From Acidobacteriota bacterium (GTDB taxonomy: Bacteria > Acidobacteriota > Terriglobia > Terriglobales > Acidobacteriaceae), in contig JAJZVX010000001.1 in the NCBI GenBank assembly GCA_021846985.1, positions 248,001-312,000 on the forward strand: a DNA stretch of 64,000 bases, read 5' to 3'. The translations under genes were made by a program, and so were the position numbers. The notes under the pieces are model-generated. The model worked only from the letters and a program-made list of their open reading frames with translations, was not told where the DNA came from and searched no databases. Of this stretch, positions 18,323 through 25,872 are shown in pieces (the stretch's first letter is position 1; the number at the start of each line of letters is the position of its first letter).

Positions 18323-19606
18323 TTGACCCCATCCGTCATTCCATCTCCGCGCCCGTTTCGTCGTCCGCAGCCGCAGAGTCCCCTTCATTGCGGTCCGGTT
18401 TCGATGGAGGCTCTCGTCCGCAAGTTCGGCACGCCGCTTTATGTCTACTCCGCCGATCAGATTCTCGAACGCCTCACACTCTTTCAGCAGGCGCTTGCTC
18501 ATCGCGCCCATCTGGTCTGCTATGCCGTCAAGGCCAACTCTGCGCTCGCCATTCTCCGGCTTCTCGCCGCTCGCGGTGCAGGCTTCGACATCGTCTCTGG
18601 AGGTGAACTGGAGCGCGTGCTGGCTGCCGCGCCTGATGCTGTAAGCCGTGTCGTCTACTCCGGCGTTGGCAAGACTGTCGCAGAGATCGACCTGGCTCTC
18701 CGCTCTGGCATTCTGGCCTTTAATGTGGAGAGCGAAGCCGAACTCGACCTGCTCGCCGCGCGCGCCGCAAAGCTCAGAACCCCGGCGCGCTTTGCCCTTC
18801 GCGTCAATCCCGATGTCTTTGCCGAAACCCATCCCTATATTTCCACCGGCCTCCGCCAGCACAAGTTCGGCATCGACATCCGCAAGGCGCTTGCTCTCTA
18901 TCGAGGCGCCGCTGGCAACCGCTGGTTGCAGGCTTACGGCGTCAGCTTCCACATCGGCTCGCAGATTCGTTCCGCGGAGCCGTTCGGCGCCGCCATGCAG
19001 CGCGTGGGCAAACTCCTCGCCCAGTTGCGCCGCTCCGGCATCGAGTTGCAGGCCATCGACGCCGGAGGCGGCTTGGGCATCGACTATCATTCCGAGCATT
19101 TCGACGCCCCTGCCAAGGTTGCTGAATACGCTGCAGCCCTCAATCAGGCGCTCGACGGCTTTGCGGGCCGCCTGCTCATCGAGCCCGGCCGCTTCCTCGT
19201 CGCCCAGGCCGGCGCGCTTGTGGCCCGCGTCCTCCAGGTCAAGCGCAGCGGCAGCAAAACCTTCCTCATTACCGACGCGGCCATGAACGACCTCATCCGT
19301 CCCGCTCTCTACCAGGCCCACCACGAAATCGTTCCCGTGCAGACCCGGGCAGGGAAGCCGCGTATCGTCGATGTCGTCGGTCCCGTCTGCGAAACCGGCG
19401 ACTTTTTTGCTCGCGACCGCAAGCTTCCCCCCATCGAGCCAGGAGATCTCCTCGCCCTTCTCGATGCCGGCGCTTATGGCATGGCTCAAAGCTCCAACTA
19501 CAACACCCGCCTGCGCCCCGCTGAGGTGCTTGTCGAAGGAGCCAGGGCCCGCCTCATCCGCCGCCGCGAAACCATGGCCGATCTCCTCGCCCCGGAGATC
19601 CTCTGA
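18323..19606 (+). CDS. lysA: Diaminopimelate decarboxylase
   Basis: 427 residues. A PLP enzyme of fold type III converting meso-diaminopimelate to lysine plus CO2. Seen: GTPLYVYS, PLP-lysine motif CYAVKANS, FDIVSGGELERVL, HKFGID, VSFHIGSQI, the phosphate-binding DAGGGLGIDY, IEPGRFLVAQ and active-site VCETGDFFARD. TTG 18323 is the first possible start in frame and ribosome-site support is weak. An in-frame ATG at 18404 is an alternative, but it would drop the usual residues before GTPLYVYS. It follows the pseudogene and has no lysine-pathway neighbour here. Confidence 0.95.
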   Translation: MTPSVIPSPRPFRRPQPQSPLHCGPVSMEALVRKFGTPLYVYSADQILERLTLFQQALAHRAHLVCYAVKANSALAILRLLAARGAGFDIVSGGELERVLAAAPDAVSRVVYSGVGKTVAEIDLALRSGILAFNVESEAELDLLAARAAKLRTPARFALRVNPDVFAETHPYISTGLRQHKFGIDIRKALALYRGAAGNRWLQAYGVSFHIGSQIRSAEPFGAAMQRVGKLLAQLRRSGIELQAIDAGGGLGIDYHSEHFDAPAKVAEYAAALNQALDGFAGRLLIEPGRFLVAQAGALVARVLQVKRSGSKTFLITDAAMNDLIRPALYQAHHEIVPVQTRAGKPRIVDVVGPVCETGDFFARDRKLPPIEPGDLLALLDAGAYGMAQSSNYNTRLRPAEVLVEGARARLIRRRETMADLLAPEIL

Positions 19607-19694
19607 CCGGCGGCCGTTCGCCATTATTCCGCACATTGAAACTCCCGCCCTCCGCGTCGCGTCCTGTTAATGTGTTGCGCGGAGGATTCTTCTC

Positions 19695-21254
19695 ATGCAG
19701 TTCGGTTTGAAAGCGGTTCTTGCTCTTGCCGTAGCGGGACTCACGCTGGCGTTTTGCGCCCCCATCTTTGCTGACTCGCTCACCATCAAGACCGTGCAGG
19801 GCAAAGTGCACGGCAAGACCATCAACGACGGTAAGGTGAAGGCCTTTCTTGGCTTGCCCTATGCTGCGCCGCCGGTCGGGAAGCTGCGTTGGAAGGCGCC
19901 CGAGTCGCCCGCCCGGTGGAAAGGTGTGCGCGATGCCACCCAATTCGGAGCGCATTGCGCGCAGGGGCACATGTTTGACGACATGATCTTTCAGGACTCC
20001 GGTCCCAGCGAGGACTGCCTCTTTCTGAACGTCTATGCTCCCGCCGACGCTAAGGCTTCGAGCAATCTGCCTGTCATGTTCTGGATTCACGGCGGCGGCT
20101 ACGTGGGCGGCGCCAGCTCCGAGCCGCGCCATAACGGCGATTTTCTGCCCATCAAAGGCGTGGTTCTGGTCACCATCAACTATCGCCTGGGCGTCTTCGG
20201 ATTCCTGGCCACCTCCGAACTGGCCAAGGAGGGTGATGGCGCGGCAGGGAACTACGGCCTGCTCGACATGGTCGCCGCCTTGCGCTGGGTCAATTCGAAT
20301 ATCAAAAACTTCGGCGGCAATCCTGACAATGTAACCATCTTCGGCGAGAGTGCCGGTTCCTTTGCCGTCAGCACCCTCATGGCGTCGCCCATGGCCCAGG
20401 GACTCTTCCAAAAGGCCATCGGCGAAAGCGGCGCGGCCTTTGGCGATCTGCTCGGCGGTGAGAGCCTGGCCAATCGCGAAAAGGCGGATGACGCATGGAT
20501 GGCTAAGATCGGCGCCAAGTCGCTTGCCGATCTGCGCGCCATGCCCACCGACAAAGTCCTGGAGGCCGCCAAAGAGAAGGGCCGATTGGGATTCTCGCCG
20601 GTGGTCGATGGACGGCTGCTTACCGAGCCGGTGCCTGAGGTGTATGCTGCCGGCAAACAGGCCCATGTGCCGCTGCTGGCCGGATGGAATCGCGACGAAG
20701 GTTCCTTTATGGCCAAGGACATGACCGCGGCCAAGTGGAAGTCCATGGCCGGCCAGCTCTTCAAAGACCGCGCCGCGGAGTTCCTCAAGCTCTATCCCGG
20801 CGACAGCGATGAGCAGGCCACCGACTCGGCCATCGCGTTCGGCGGCGATTCTTTCATCGCCTTCGGCACCTGGAAGTGGATCGAGGCGCAGCGTAAAACC
20901 GGCGACGCGCCTGTCTATCGCTACCATTTCGAGTTGCGCGCTCTGCCCAGCAAGTATCATCCGGGCGAGTTTGCCTTCCATTCCGACGACATTGAGTACG
21001 TCTTCGGCACGCTCGATACGCGCCCCGGCGAAACCGTCCGGCCCGAGGACCGCAAGCTGAGCGAAGAGATGATGGGCTACTGGACCAACTTTGCCAAAAC
21101 CGGCGATCCCAACGGTTCAGGCATGCCCGAGTGGCCAAAGTACGGCAAAGGCGATGAGCTGATTCACCTCAACAACCCCATCAGCTCCGGCCCCGACACG
21201 CTTCGCCCGCGCTATGAATTTCTGCTTCAGGGGATGCCCGCCTTCCACCTTTGA
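19695..21254 (+). CDS. Secreted type-B carboxylesterase (copy 1)
   Basis: 519 residues with signal peptide (about residues 1-26, ending FCAPIFA). Fold hallmarks of COesterase: FLGLPYAAPPVGKLRWKAPE, SEDCLFLNVYAP, oxyanion HGGGYVGG, nucleophile GESAGS, candidate acid in NRDEGS, and catalytic His in FHSDDIEYVFG. It would hydrolyse carboxylic esters in the periplasm or outside the cell. The ribosome site GGAGG lies in a leader (GCGCGGAGGA) shared with the second copy at 22697. A hairpin follows it. Confidence 0.92.
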   Translation: MQFGLKAVLALAVAGLTLAFCAPIFADSLTIKTVQGKVHGKTINDGKVKAFLGLPYAAPPVGKLRWKAPESPARWKGVRDATQFGAHCAQGHMFDDMIFQDSGPSEDCLFLNVYAPADAKASSNLPVMFWIHGGGYVGGASSEPRHNGDFLPIKGVVLVTINYRLGVFGFLATSELAKEGDGAAGNYGLLDMVAALRWVNSNIKNFGGNPDNVTIFGESAGSFAVSTLMASPMAQGLFQKAIGESGAAFGDLLGGESLANREKADDAWMAKIGAKSLADLRAMPTDKVLEAAKEKGRLGFSPVVDGRLLTEPVPEVYAAGKQAHVPLLAGWNRDEGSFMAKDMTAAKWKSMAGQLFKDRAAEFLKLYPGDSDEQATDSAIAFGGDSFIAFGTWKWIEAQRKTGDAPVYRYHFELRALPSKYHPGEFAFHSDDIEYVFGTLDTRPGETVRPEDRKLSEEMMGYWTNFAKTGDPNGSGMPEWPKYGKGDELIHLNNPISSGPDTLRPRYEFLLQGMPAFHL

Positions 21255-21276
21255 TTGCACTCGTCCTCAATAACCT

Positions 21277-21304
21277 CGAATGGCCGCCTTTGCGCGGCCA
21301 TTCG
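21277..21304 (+). terminator. Hairpin after esterase copy 1
   Basis: CGAATGGCCGC, six-base loop, GCGGCCATTCG: a perfect 11-bp stem with only a weak T-run after it. It lies 22 bases after the stop. A potential start codon at 21280 for the next gene falls inside the stem, which argues against that start. The same GAATGGCCG stem recurs after esterase copy 2. Confidence 0.7.
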
Positions 21305-21318
21305 TCTACACTGCATCC

Positions 21319-22590
21319 ATGATCTTTCCCGAGATTCTGCGGGTCGTGGCGCCGCCCTTGCCCGGGCACCTTGCGCAGTGGCAAATCGCGGCGGCCTACG
21401 CCGTCTTTGCCGTCAGTTACGTGGTATTTGCGCTGGGCAAGCTGCCGGGAATGAAGATTGACCGCCCTGGCATGGCCATCGTCGGCGCCGTCATGATGGT
21501 CGCCTTCGGCGTGGTCCCCGCCGGCCAGGCGCTGCGGTTTGTTGACTTCGGCACGTTGGTGCTGCTCTTTTCCATGATGCTTGTGGTGGGCTGCCTCCAC
21601 CTGTCCGGTTTCTTCGACTGGATTGCGTCTCTGGCGGTCGAGCGCCTGCACCCTCGTTCTTTGCTGCCGGCAGTCGTCTTTCTCACCGGCGCGCTCTCGG
21701 CCTTCTTCGTCAACGATATTGTGTGCCTCGCCATGGTGCCGCTCACCCTGCGGGCCGCGCGGCGCATGGGACTCAAACCGCTTCCGTATCTGCTCGCCGT
21801 GGCCACTGCCTCCAACATCGGCAGCGTGGCCACCATCACGGGCAATCCGCAAAACATGATGATCGGCTCCTTCTCCGGCATCGGCTACCGGGCCTTTCTG
21901 GCGCATCTTGGCCCCGTGGCGCTCATCGGGCTGGCGCTGGACTGGATGATCGTCCGGTGGATCTTTGGCCCCGCCGTGCTGGAGAGCGTTCCGGCCGCCG
22001 CCGAAGCCATGCCGCCCATCCGGGCGCGCGATCTCCGCAAGCCCGTGATTGTGATCGCGCTCGTGCTGGGCGGATTCCTCGCGGGCTTCCCGCCGGCCAT
22101 GACCGCGGCGGTGGGCGCAGCGCTCATGCTTATCACTCGTACGCGCGAGCCGCGGCTGGTCTACGACGAGGTGGATTGGGGCGTACTGGTGTTCTTCATC
22201 GGGCTCTTCCTGATTGTGGGCGGAGCCGAGGAGGCCGGGTTGACGCAGCAGCTCTTTGACGTTGCCGGGCGACTGAATCTTGCCCATGCAGGTGTGTTTA
22301 CGCTGGTCACGGCCGCGCTTTCCAACCTGGTCAGCAACGTTCCTGCCGTCATGCTGCTCAAGCCGCTGGCTGCCGGCCTCCGCGGCGCGCACAATGGCTG
22401 GCTGCTGTTGGCCATGGCCAGCACGCTGGCGGGAAACCTCACCATCACGGGTTCGGTGGCGAACCTGATTGTGGTGGAGCGCGCCCGCGGCGAGGTGCAC
22501 ATCGGCTTCTGGGAGTACTCCCGCGTAGGAATTCCGGTCACCCTGGCGACGCTGACCGTGGGCTGGGCGTGGCTCGTCTGGGTGCGGTGA
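21319..22590 (+). CDS. ArsB/NhaD-superfamily ion transporter
   Basis: 423 residues from ATG 21319 (MIFPEILRVV), chosen because the earlier ATG at 21280 lies in the terminator stem. About eleven to twelve membrane segments. The family features are FFVNDIVCLAMVPLTL and ATASNIGSVATITGNPQNMMIG in the first half, with the matching ALSNLVSNVPAVMLL and LTITGSVANLIVVE in the second. This is the twofold inverted layout of the ion-transporter superfamily. It is probably a sodium/proton-coupled anion or dicarboxylate carrier; an arsenite pump is less likely, as there are no ars genes. It is inserted between two esterase paralogues, so it may import the acids they release. Confidence 0.85.
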   Translation: MIFPEILRVVAPPLPGHLAQWQIAAAYAVFAVSYVVFALGKLPGMKIDRPGMAIVGAVMMVAFGVVPAGQALRFVDFGTLVLLFSMMLVVGCLHLSGFFDWIASLAVERLHPRSLLPAVVFLTGALSAFFVNDIVCLAMVPLTLRAARRMGLKPLPYLLAVATASNIGSVATITGNPQNMMIGSFSGIGYRAFLAHLGPVALIGLALDWMIVRWIFGPAVLESVPAAAEAMPPIRARDLRKPVIVIALVLGGFLAGFPPAMTAAVGAALMLITRTREPRLVYDEVDWGVLVFFIGLFLIVGGAEEAGLTQQLFDVAGRLNLAHAGVFTLVTAALSNLVSNVPAVMLLKPLAAGLRGAHNGWLLLAMASTLAGNLTITGSVANLIVVERARGEVHIGFWEYSRVGIPVTLATLTVGWAWLVWVR

Positions 22591-22696
22591 CGCGCGGCTC
22601 GGAAGATCTTCTCGTATGCAGAAGGTTCAACCCGTTTCATCGCAGCCGCATGGCCGCGCCCCGGCATGATAACGTGATGCGCGGAGGAATCTCGCC

Positions 22697-24262
22697 ATGC
22701 GGACGGCATCCAAAGTTCTCTCGTTCATGGCTCTCGTGGGCCTGGTCCTGGCGCTCACAGCAACGGCCAGGGCCGATCCCCTCACGGTGAAAACGGAGCA
22801 GGGCAGGGTTCACGGCAAGTGGATGGCCCATGGAAAAGTCCGGGGCTTTCTCGGCATTCCGTATGCGGCGCCGCCGGTGGGCGAACTGCGCTGGAAGGCG
22901 CCGGAGCCACCGCCCGGGTGGAAGGGCGTGCGCAACGCGCTGAGCTACGGCGCGCGCTGTATCCCCGGCCAGCCCTCGCCGGATATGGTCTTTCTCGACA
23001 AGACCGGCCCGAGCGAGGACTGCCTCTACATCAACCTCTATGCCCCGGCGGATGCGACTGCGGCGAGCAAGCTTCCCGTGATGTTCTGGATTCACGGCGG
23101 AGGCTTTTTTTCCGGCGCGGGCGGCGAGCCGCGCCACAATCCCGATTTTCTGGTTCCCAAAGGCGTCGTTCTAATCACGTTCAATTACCGGCTGGACGTT
23201 TTCGGTTTTCTGGCCACGGCAGACCTTGCCAAAGAGGCGGGCGGAACCGCCGGCAACTACGGCTTCATGGATATGATCGCCGCGCTTCGCTGGGTCAAGG
23301 CCAACATCCGGAACTTCGGCGGCGATCCAGGCAACATCACCATCTTCGGCGAGAGCGCCGGCTCCTTTGCCGTCAGCACGCTCATCGCTTCCCCCATGGC
23401 CCAGGGACTGTTTCAGAAGGCCATCGGCGAAAGCGGAGCGGCCTTCGGCAGTTCACTTCATTACGCGCCGCTTGCGGAGCGCGAAAAGACCGGCGGCGCA
23501 TGGGTCGCCTCGCTGGGCGTGCATTCGCTCAAGGAGCTTCGCTCCTTGCCTGCCGCGACCATTCGAGCAGCCTCGCTCAAGAAGGGGATCATGGCGTTTC
23601 CTCCTGACATTGACGGCAAAGTGCTCACCGAACCGGTTTCCGCAACCTACGCCGCCGGGCGCCAGGCCCACATCCCGCTGCTTGCCGGCTGGAACGCCGA
23701 CGAAGGTATCGCCTTTGGCAAGCACGACGTCACCGCCGCGCAGTGGAAAGAGGAGGCCGAAAAACTCTTCAAAGGCCGCGCCGCGGAATTCCTCCAGTTC
23801 TATCCCGCCGATTCCGACGCTCAGGCCACGCGCTCGTCCACCGAGTACGCCGGCGACGCCGTCATTGCTTTCGGCACCTGGAAGTGGATTGAAGCGCAGG
23901 TCAAGACCGGTGAGGCGCCCGTCTACCGCTACCATTTTGAGCTGCCTGCTCCCGATAGCACTTACTTCAAAGGCGGCCATACGGCTCACGCTGACGACAT
24001 TGAATATGTCTTTGGCACGCTCGACACGCGGCCCGGCGCGGTCTGGCGCCCCGAAGACCGCAAGCTCAGCGAGCAGATGATGGACTACTGGACCAACTTC
24101 GCCAAAACCGACGATCCCAACGGCCCCGGCCTGCCCCTCTGGCCACGTTTCGACAAGACCGGCGCCCTCCTTCACCTCAATAACCCCATCACCTCCGGCC
24201 CCGACACCGCCCGCCCGCGGTATGAGTTCCTGCTCCAGGGCATGCCGCCGTTTCATCTTTAA
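22697..24262 (+). CDS. Secreted type-B carboxylesterase (copy 2)
   Basis: 521 residues, clearly a paralogue of the gene at 19695. It has the same signal-peptide design and long near-identical stretches around GESAGSFAVSTL and GLFQKAIGESGAAFG. Triad candidates are Ser in GESAGS, acid in NADEGI, and His in HADDIEYVFG. Divergence is concentrated in the mid-region loops that line the substrate gorge, so the two enzymes may prefer different esters. The leader GCGCGGAGGA is shared with copy 1. Confidence 0.92.
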   Translation: MRTASKVLSFMALVGLVLALTATARADPLTVKTEQGRVHGKWMAHGKVRGFLGIPYAAPPVGELRWKAPEPPPGWKGVRNALSYGARCIPGQPSPDMVFLDKTGPSEDCLYINLYAPADATAASKLPVMFWIHGGGFFSGAGGEPRHNPDFLVPKGVVLITFNYRLDVFGFLATADLAKEAGGTAGNYGFMDMIAALRWVKANIRNFGGDPGNITIFGESAGSFAVSTLIASPMAQGLFQKAIGESGAAFGSSLHYAPLAEREKTGGAWVASLGVHSLKELRSLPAATIRAASLKKGIMAFPPDIDGKVLTEPVSATYAAGRQAHIPLLAGWNADEGIAFGKHDVTAAQWKEEAEKLFKGRAAEFLQFYPADSDAQATRSSTEYAGDAVIAFGTWKWIEAQVKTGEAPVYRYHFELPAPDSTYFKGGHTAHADDIEYVFGTLDTRPGAVWRPEDRKLSEQMMDYWTNFAKTDDPNGPGLPLWPRFDKTGALLHLNNPITSGPDTARPRYEFLLQGMPPFHL

Positions 24263-24281
24263 CGCAGGGCTCTCTTCATGC

Positions 24282-24307
24282 GAATGGCCGTCCGTGGGCG
24301 GCCATTC
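24282..24307. terminator. Hairpin after esterase copy 2
   Basis: GAATGGCCG, eight-base loop, CGGCCATTC, followed by CTATTTATAG. The stem is the same sequence as the hairpin after copy 1. It lies between convergent genes, so it can serve the minus-strand glycosidase ending at 24339 as well. Confidence 0.7.
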
Positions 24308-24338
24308 CTATTTATAGGCAGAAGTGGGATTGATCGGT

Positions 24339-25859
24339 CTATTCGGCGATGATGCCCGGGTCCGCGTTCATCAGCTTATAGGTGGTGTACACCGTGATGC
24401 TCTCGCCCGGCACGGTGTCCGTGGTTGCCGCGCTGCCCGGCACAATTTCGTAGTGCGCCAGGGGATTCATCGCAAAGTGCGGATTGTTCACCACGCCTCC
24501 CGTCACCTGGTACTTGTAGAGCGTTTCGCCCGCCTTCAGATGCGCGAGGTTCAGCTCGACCCTCTCGTCGGCTTCCGATTTGTTCAGCACGTAGATGGTC
24601 AGGTTTCCCTTGGGGCTGCGCAGCGCCGCCACCGCCACCTCCGGGCTGGAACACTCACTCTTCAGCACCGACGAGTGCTTGGCCATGAAGCGCGTGATGA
24701 TCCCGTAGGTGTAGTAGGGAACCGGTTCGGGCTCAACCCTCTTGGTGTAATCCCACGTGTTCCTGTCAAAGGTGCGCACAAGCTGCCACTGCCCGTCCAG
24801 GTCGCCGCGGTTGGTAAAGCTCCAGCGGTTGAACCCGTCCGTACCCACGTTCATCCCGTCGATCAGCTTTTCGGCGTTCATCAGCTGGTTTGGGTAGCTC
24901 TTGGGCGAAGGGTCGTCGCGCACGGTAAAGACGCTGCCGCCCGCAGAATCGCCAAACTCCGAAAGAAAAAACGGAATCCCCCGGGCATGCGCCTTTTCCG
25001 CCCACAGTTTTTGCAGCGTGGCGTTCGGGTCGTTCGAGTAGTTGTGCGAGTCCCAGGCTCCCACGGCCTTGTCGTTGAAATCGAAATCCGGCGACTTCAG
25101 GCTCATGGCCCAATCCGGTCCCGATAGGCCGATCTCGCTCAATCCTCGCTTGTCCAGTGCGGTCCGCAGCGCGTGAATCGCCGGCATCAGACTTATCGAC
25201 TTGCCATCCGGCCCCAGCCACCAGCCCCAGCTTCCGCCCGGCTCGTTCACCATACACAGCCAGCGGATGCAGGTGTACCCCTTCTGCTTCACCAGGTGCT
25301 CCATCAGCGTGGCCATCCCCTGAGCAAAGTCATCCACCGACTTCGGCGCGCTCTGCAGCCGCCCAACACCTTCGTACTGGTTCCATTCCACGTCTGCCCA
25401 CATCTGCGTAAAAAATACGTCCACATGGTTTGCCTGGCACCAGTCGAGAATCCGGTAGAGCGTCTTCATCTGGTCGTTGTTCCAGTCGAATTTGCCCCGC
25501 TCCGGCTCGTACATCCGCATGTCGATCTCCACGCGGACAAAATCCAACCCCAGCCAGCTCGCTTCCCGCTCCAGATCCTTCCACGCATCCGTGTAGCTCA
25601 GCGGAGGATTCCCGCCCCACCCGCTGCCGCGCGAGTTGCGATTCTCCCTGTCCGTCAGATCCGGATACCAGTACGCCTCCGGCCCTATCGCGTGCCAAGA
25701 GGCCCCCGCGCCGCTGGCCATGGTGTGCGTCACCGCGGCCGTATCGATGTGAATCGCCACAGGCGCCATCTTCGCCGCGGGTTCGCTCTGCGCACTTGCC
25801 GCGCGCGCCATCGGGCACAAAGAAAGAAGCAGCAGAACCGCTTTGAATCCGTGCATCAT
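24339..25859 (-). CDS. Secreted clan GH-A glycoside hydrolase
   Basis: 506 residues from ATG 25859, which has GAGGG seven bases upstream; the frame is open for 23 codons more. A signal peptide (AVLLLLSLCPMARAASAQ) is followed by a (beta/alpha)8 domain. WLCMVNEPGGSW carries the acid/base Glu (NEP motif) and FFLSEFGDS the nucleophile Glu, both standard for clan GH-A. A C-terminal beta domain (about residues 400-500) follows. Resembles GH5/GH30/GH39-type enzymes, but I cannot assign the family. The start is 14 bases after the stop of the upstream GH116 gene, so they form an operon and probably act on the same plant-type polysaccharide. Confidence 0.85.
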   Translation of the reverse strand: MMHGFKAVLLLLSLCPMARAASAQSEPAAKMAPVAIHIDTAAVTHTMASGAGASWHAIGPEAYWYPDLTDRENRNSRGSGWGGNPPLSYTDAWKDLEREASWLGLDFVRVEIDMRMYEPERGKFDWNNDQMKTLYRILDWCQANHVDVFFTQMWADVEWNQYEGVGRLQSAPKSVDDFAQGMATLMEHLVKQKGYTCIRWLCMVNEPGGSWGWWLGPDGKSISLMPAIHALRTALDKRGLSEIGLSGPDWAMSLKSPDFDFNDKAVGAWDSHNYSNDPNATLQKLWAEKAHARGIPFFLSEFGDSAGGSVFTVRDDPSPKSYPNQLMNAEKLIDGMNVGTDGFNRWSFTNRGDLDGQWQLVRTFDRNTWDYTKRVEPEPVPYYTYGIITRFMAKHSSVLKSECSSPEVAVAALRSPKGNLTIYVLNKSEADERVELNLAHLKAGETLYKYQVTGGVVNNPHFAMNPLAHYEIVPGSAATTDTVPGESITVYTTYKLMNADPGIIAE

Positions 25860-25872
25860 GCGTATCCCTCGC

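Noticed and set aside
17894-19636. 580-residue open frame antisense to lysA
   Set aside because: Mostly the mirror of lysA; only its last part (about 17996-18181) is real, as the start of the frameshifted DUF3806-like pseudogene.
21319-22590. Arsenite efflux pump ArsB
   Set aside because: Superfamily match only; no arsR, arsC or arsA nearby, and the context is secreted esterases.
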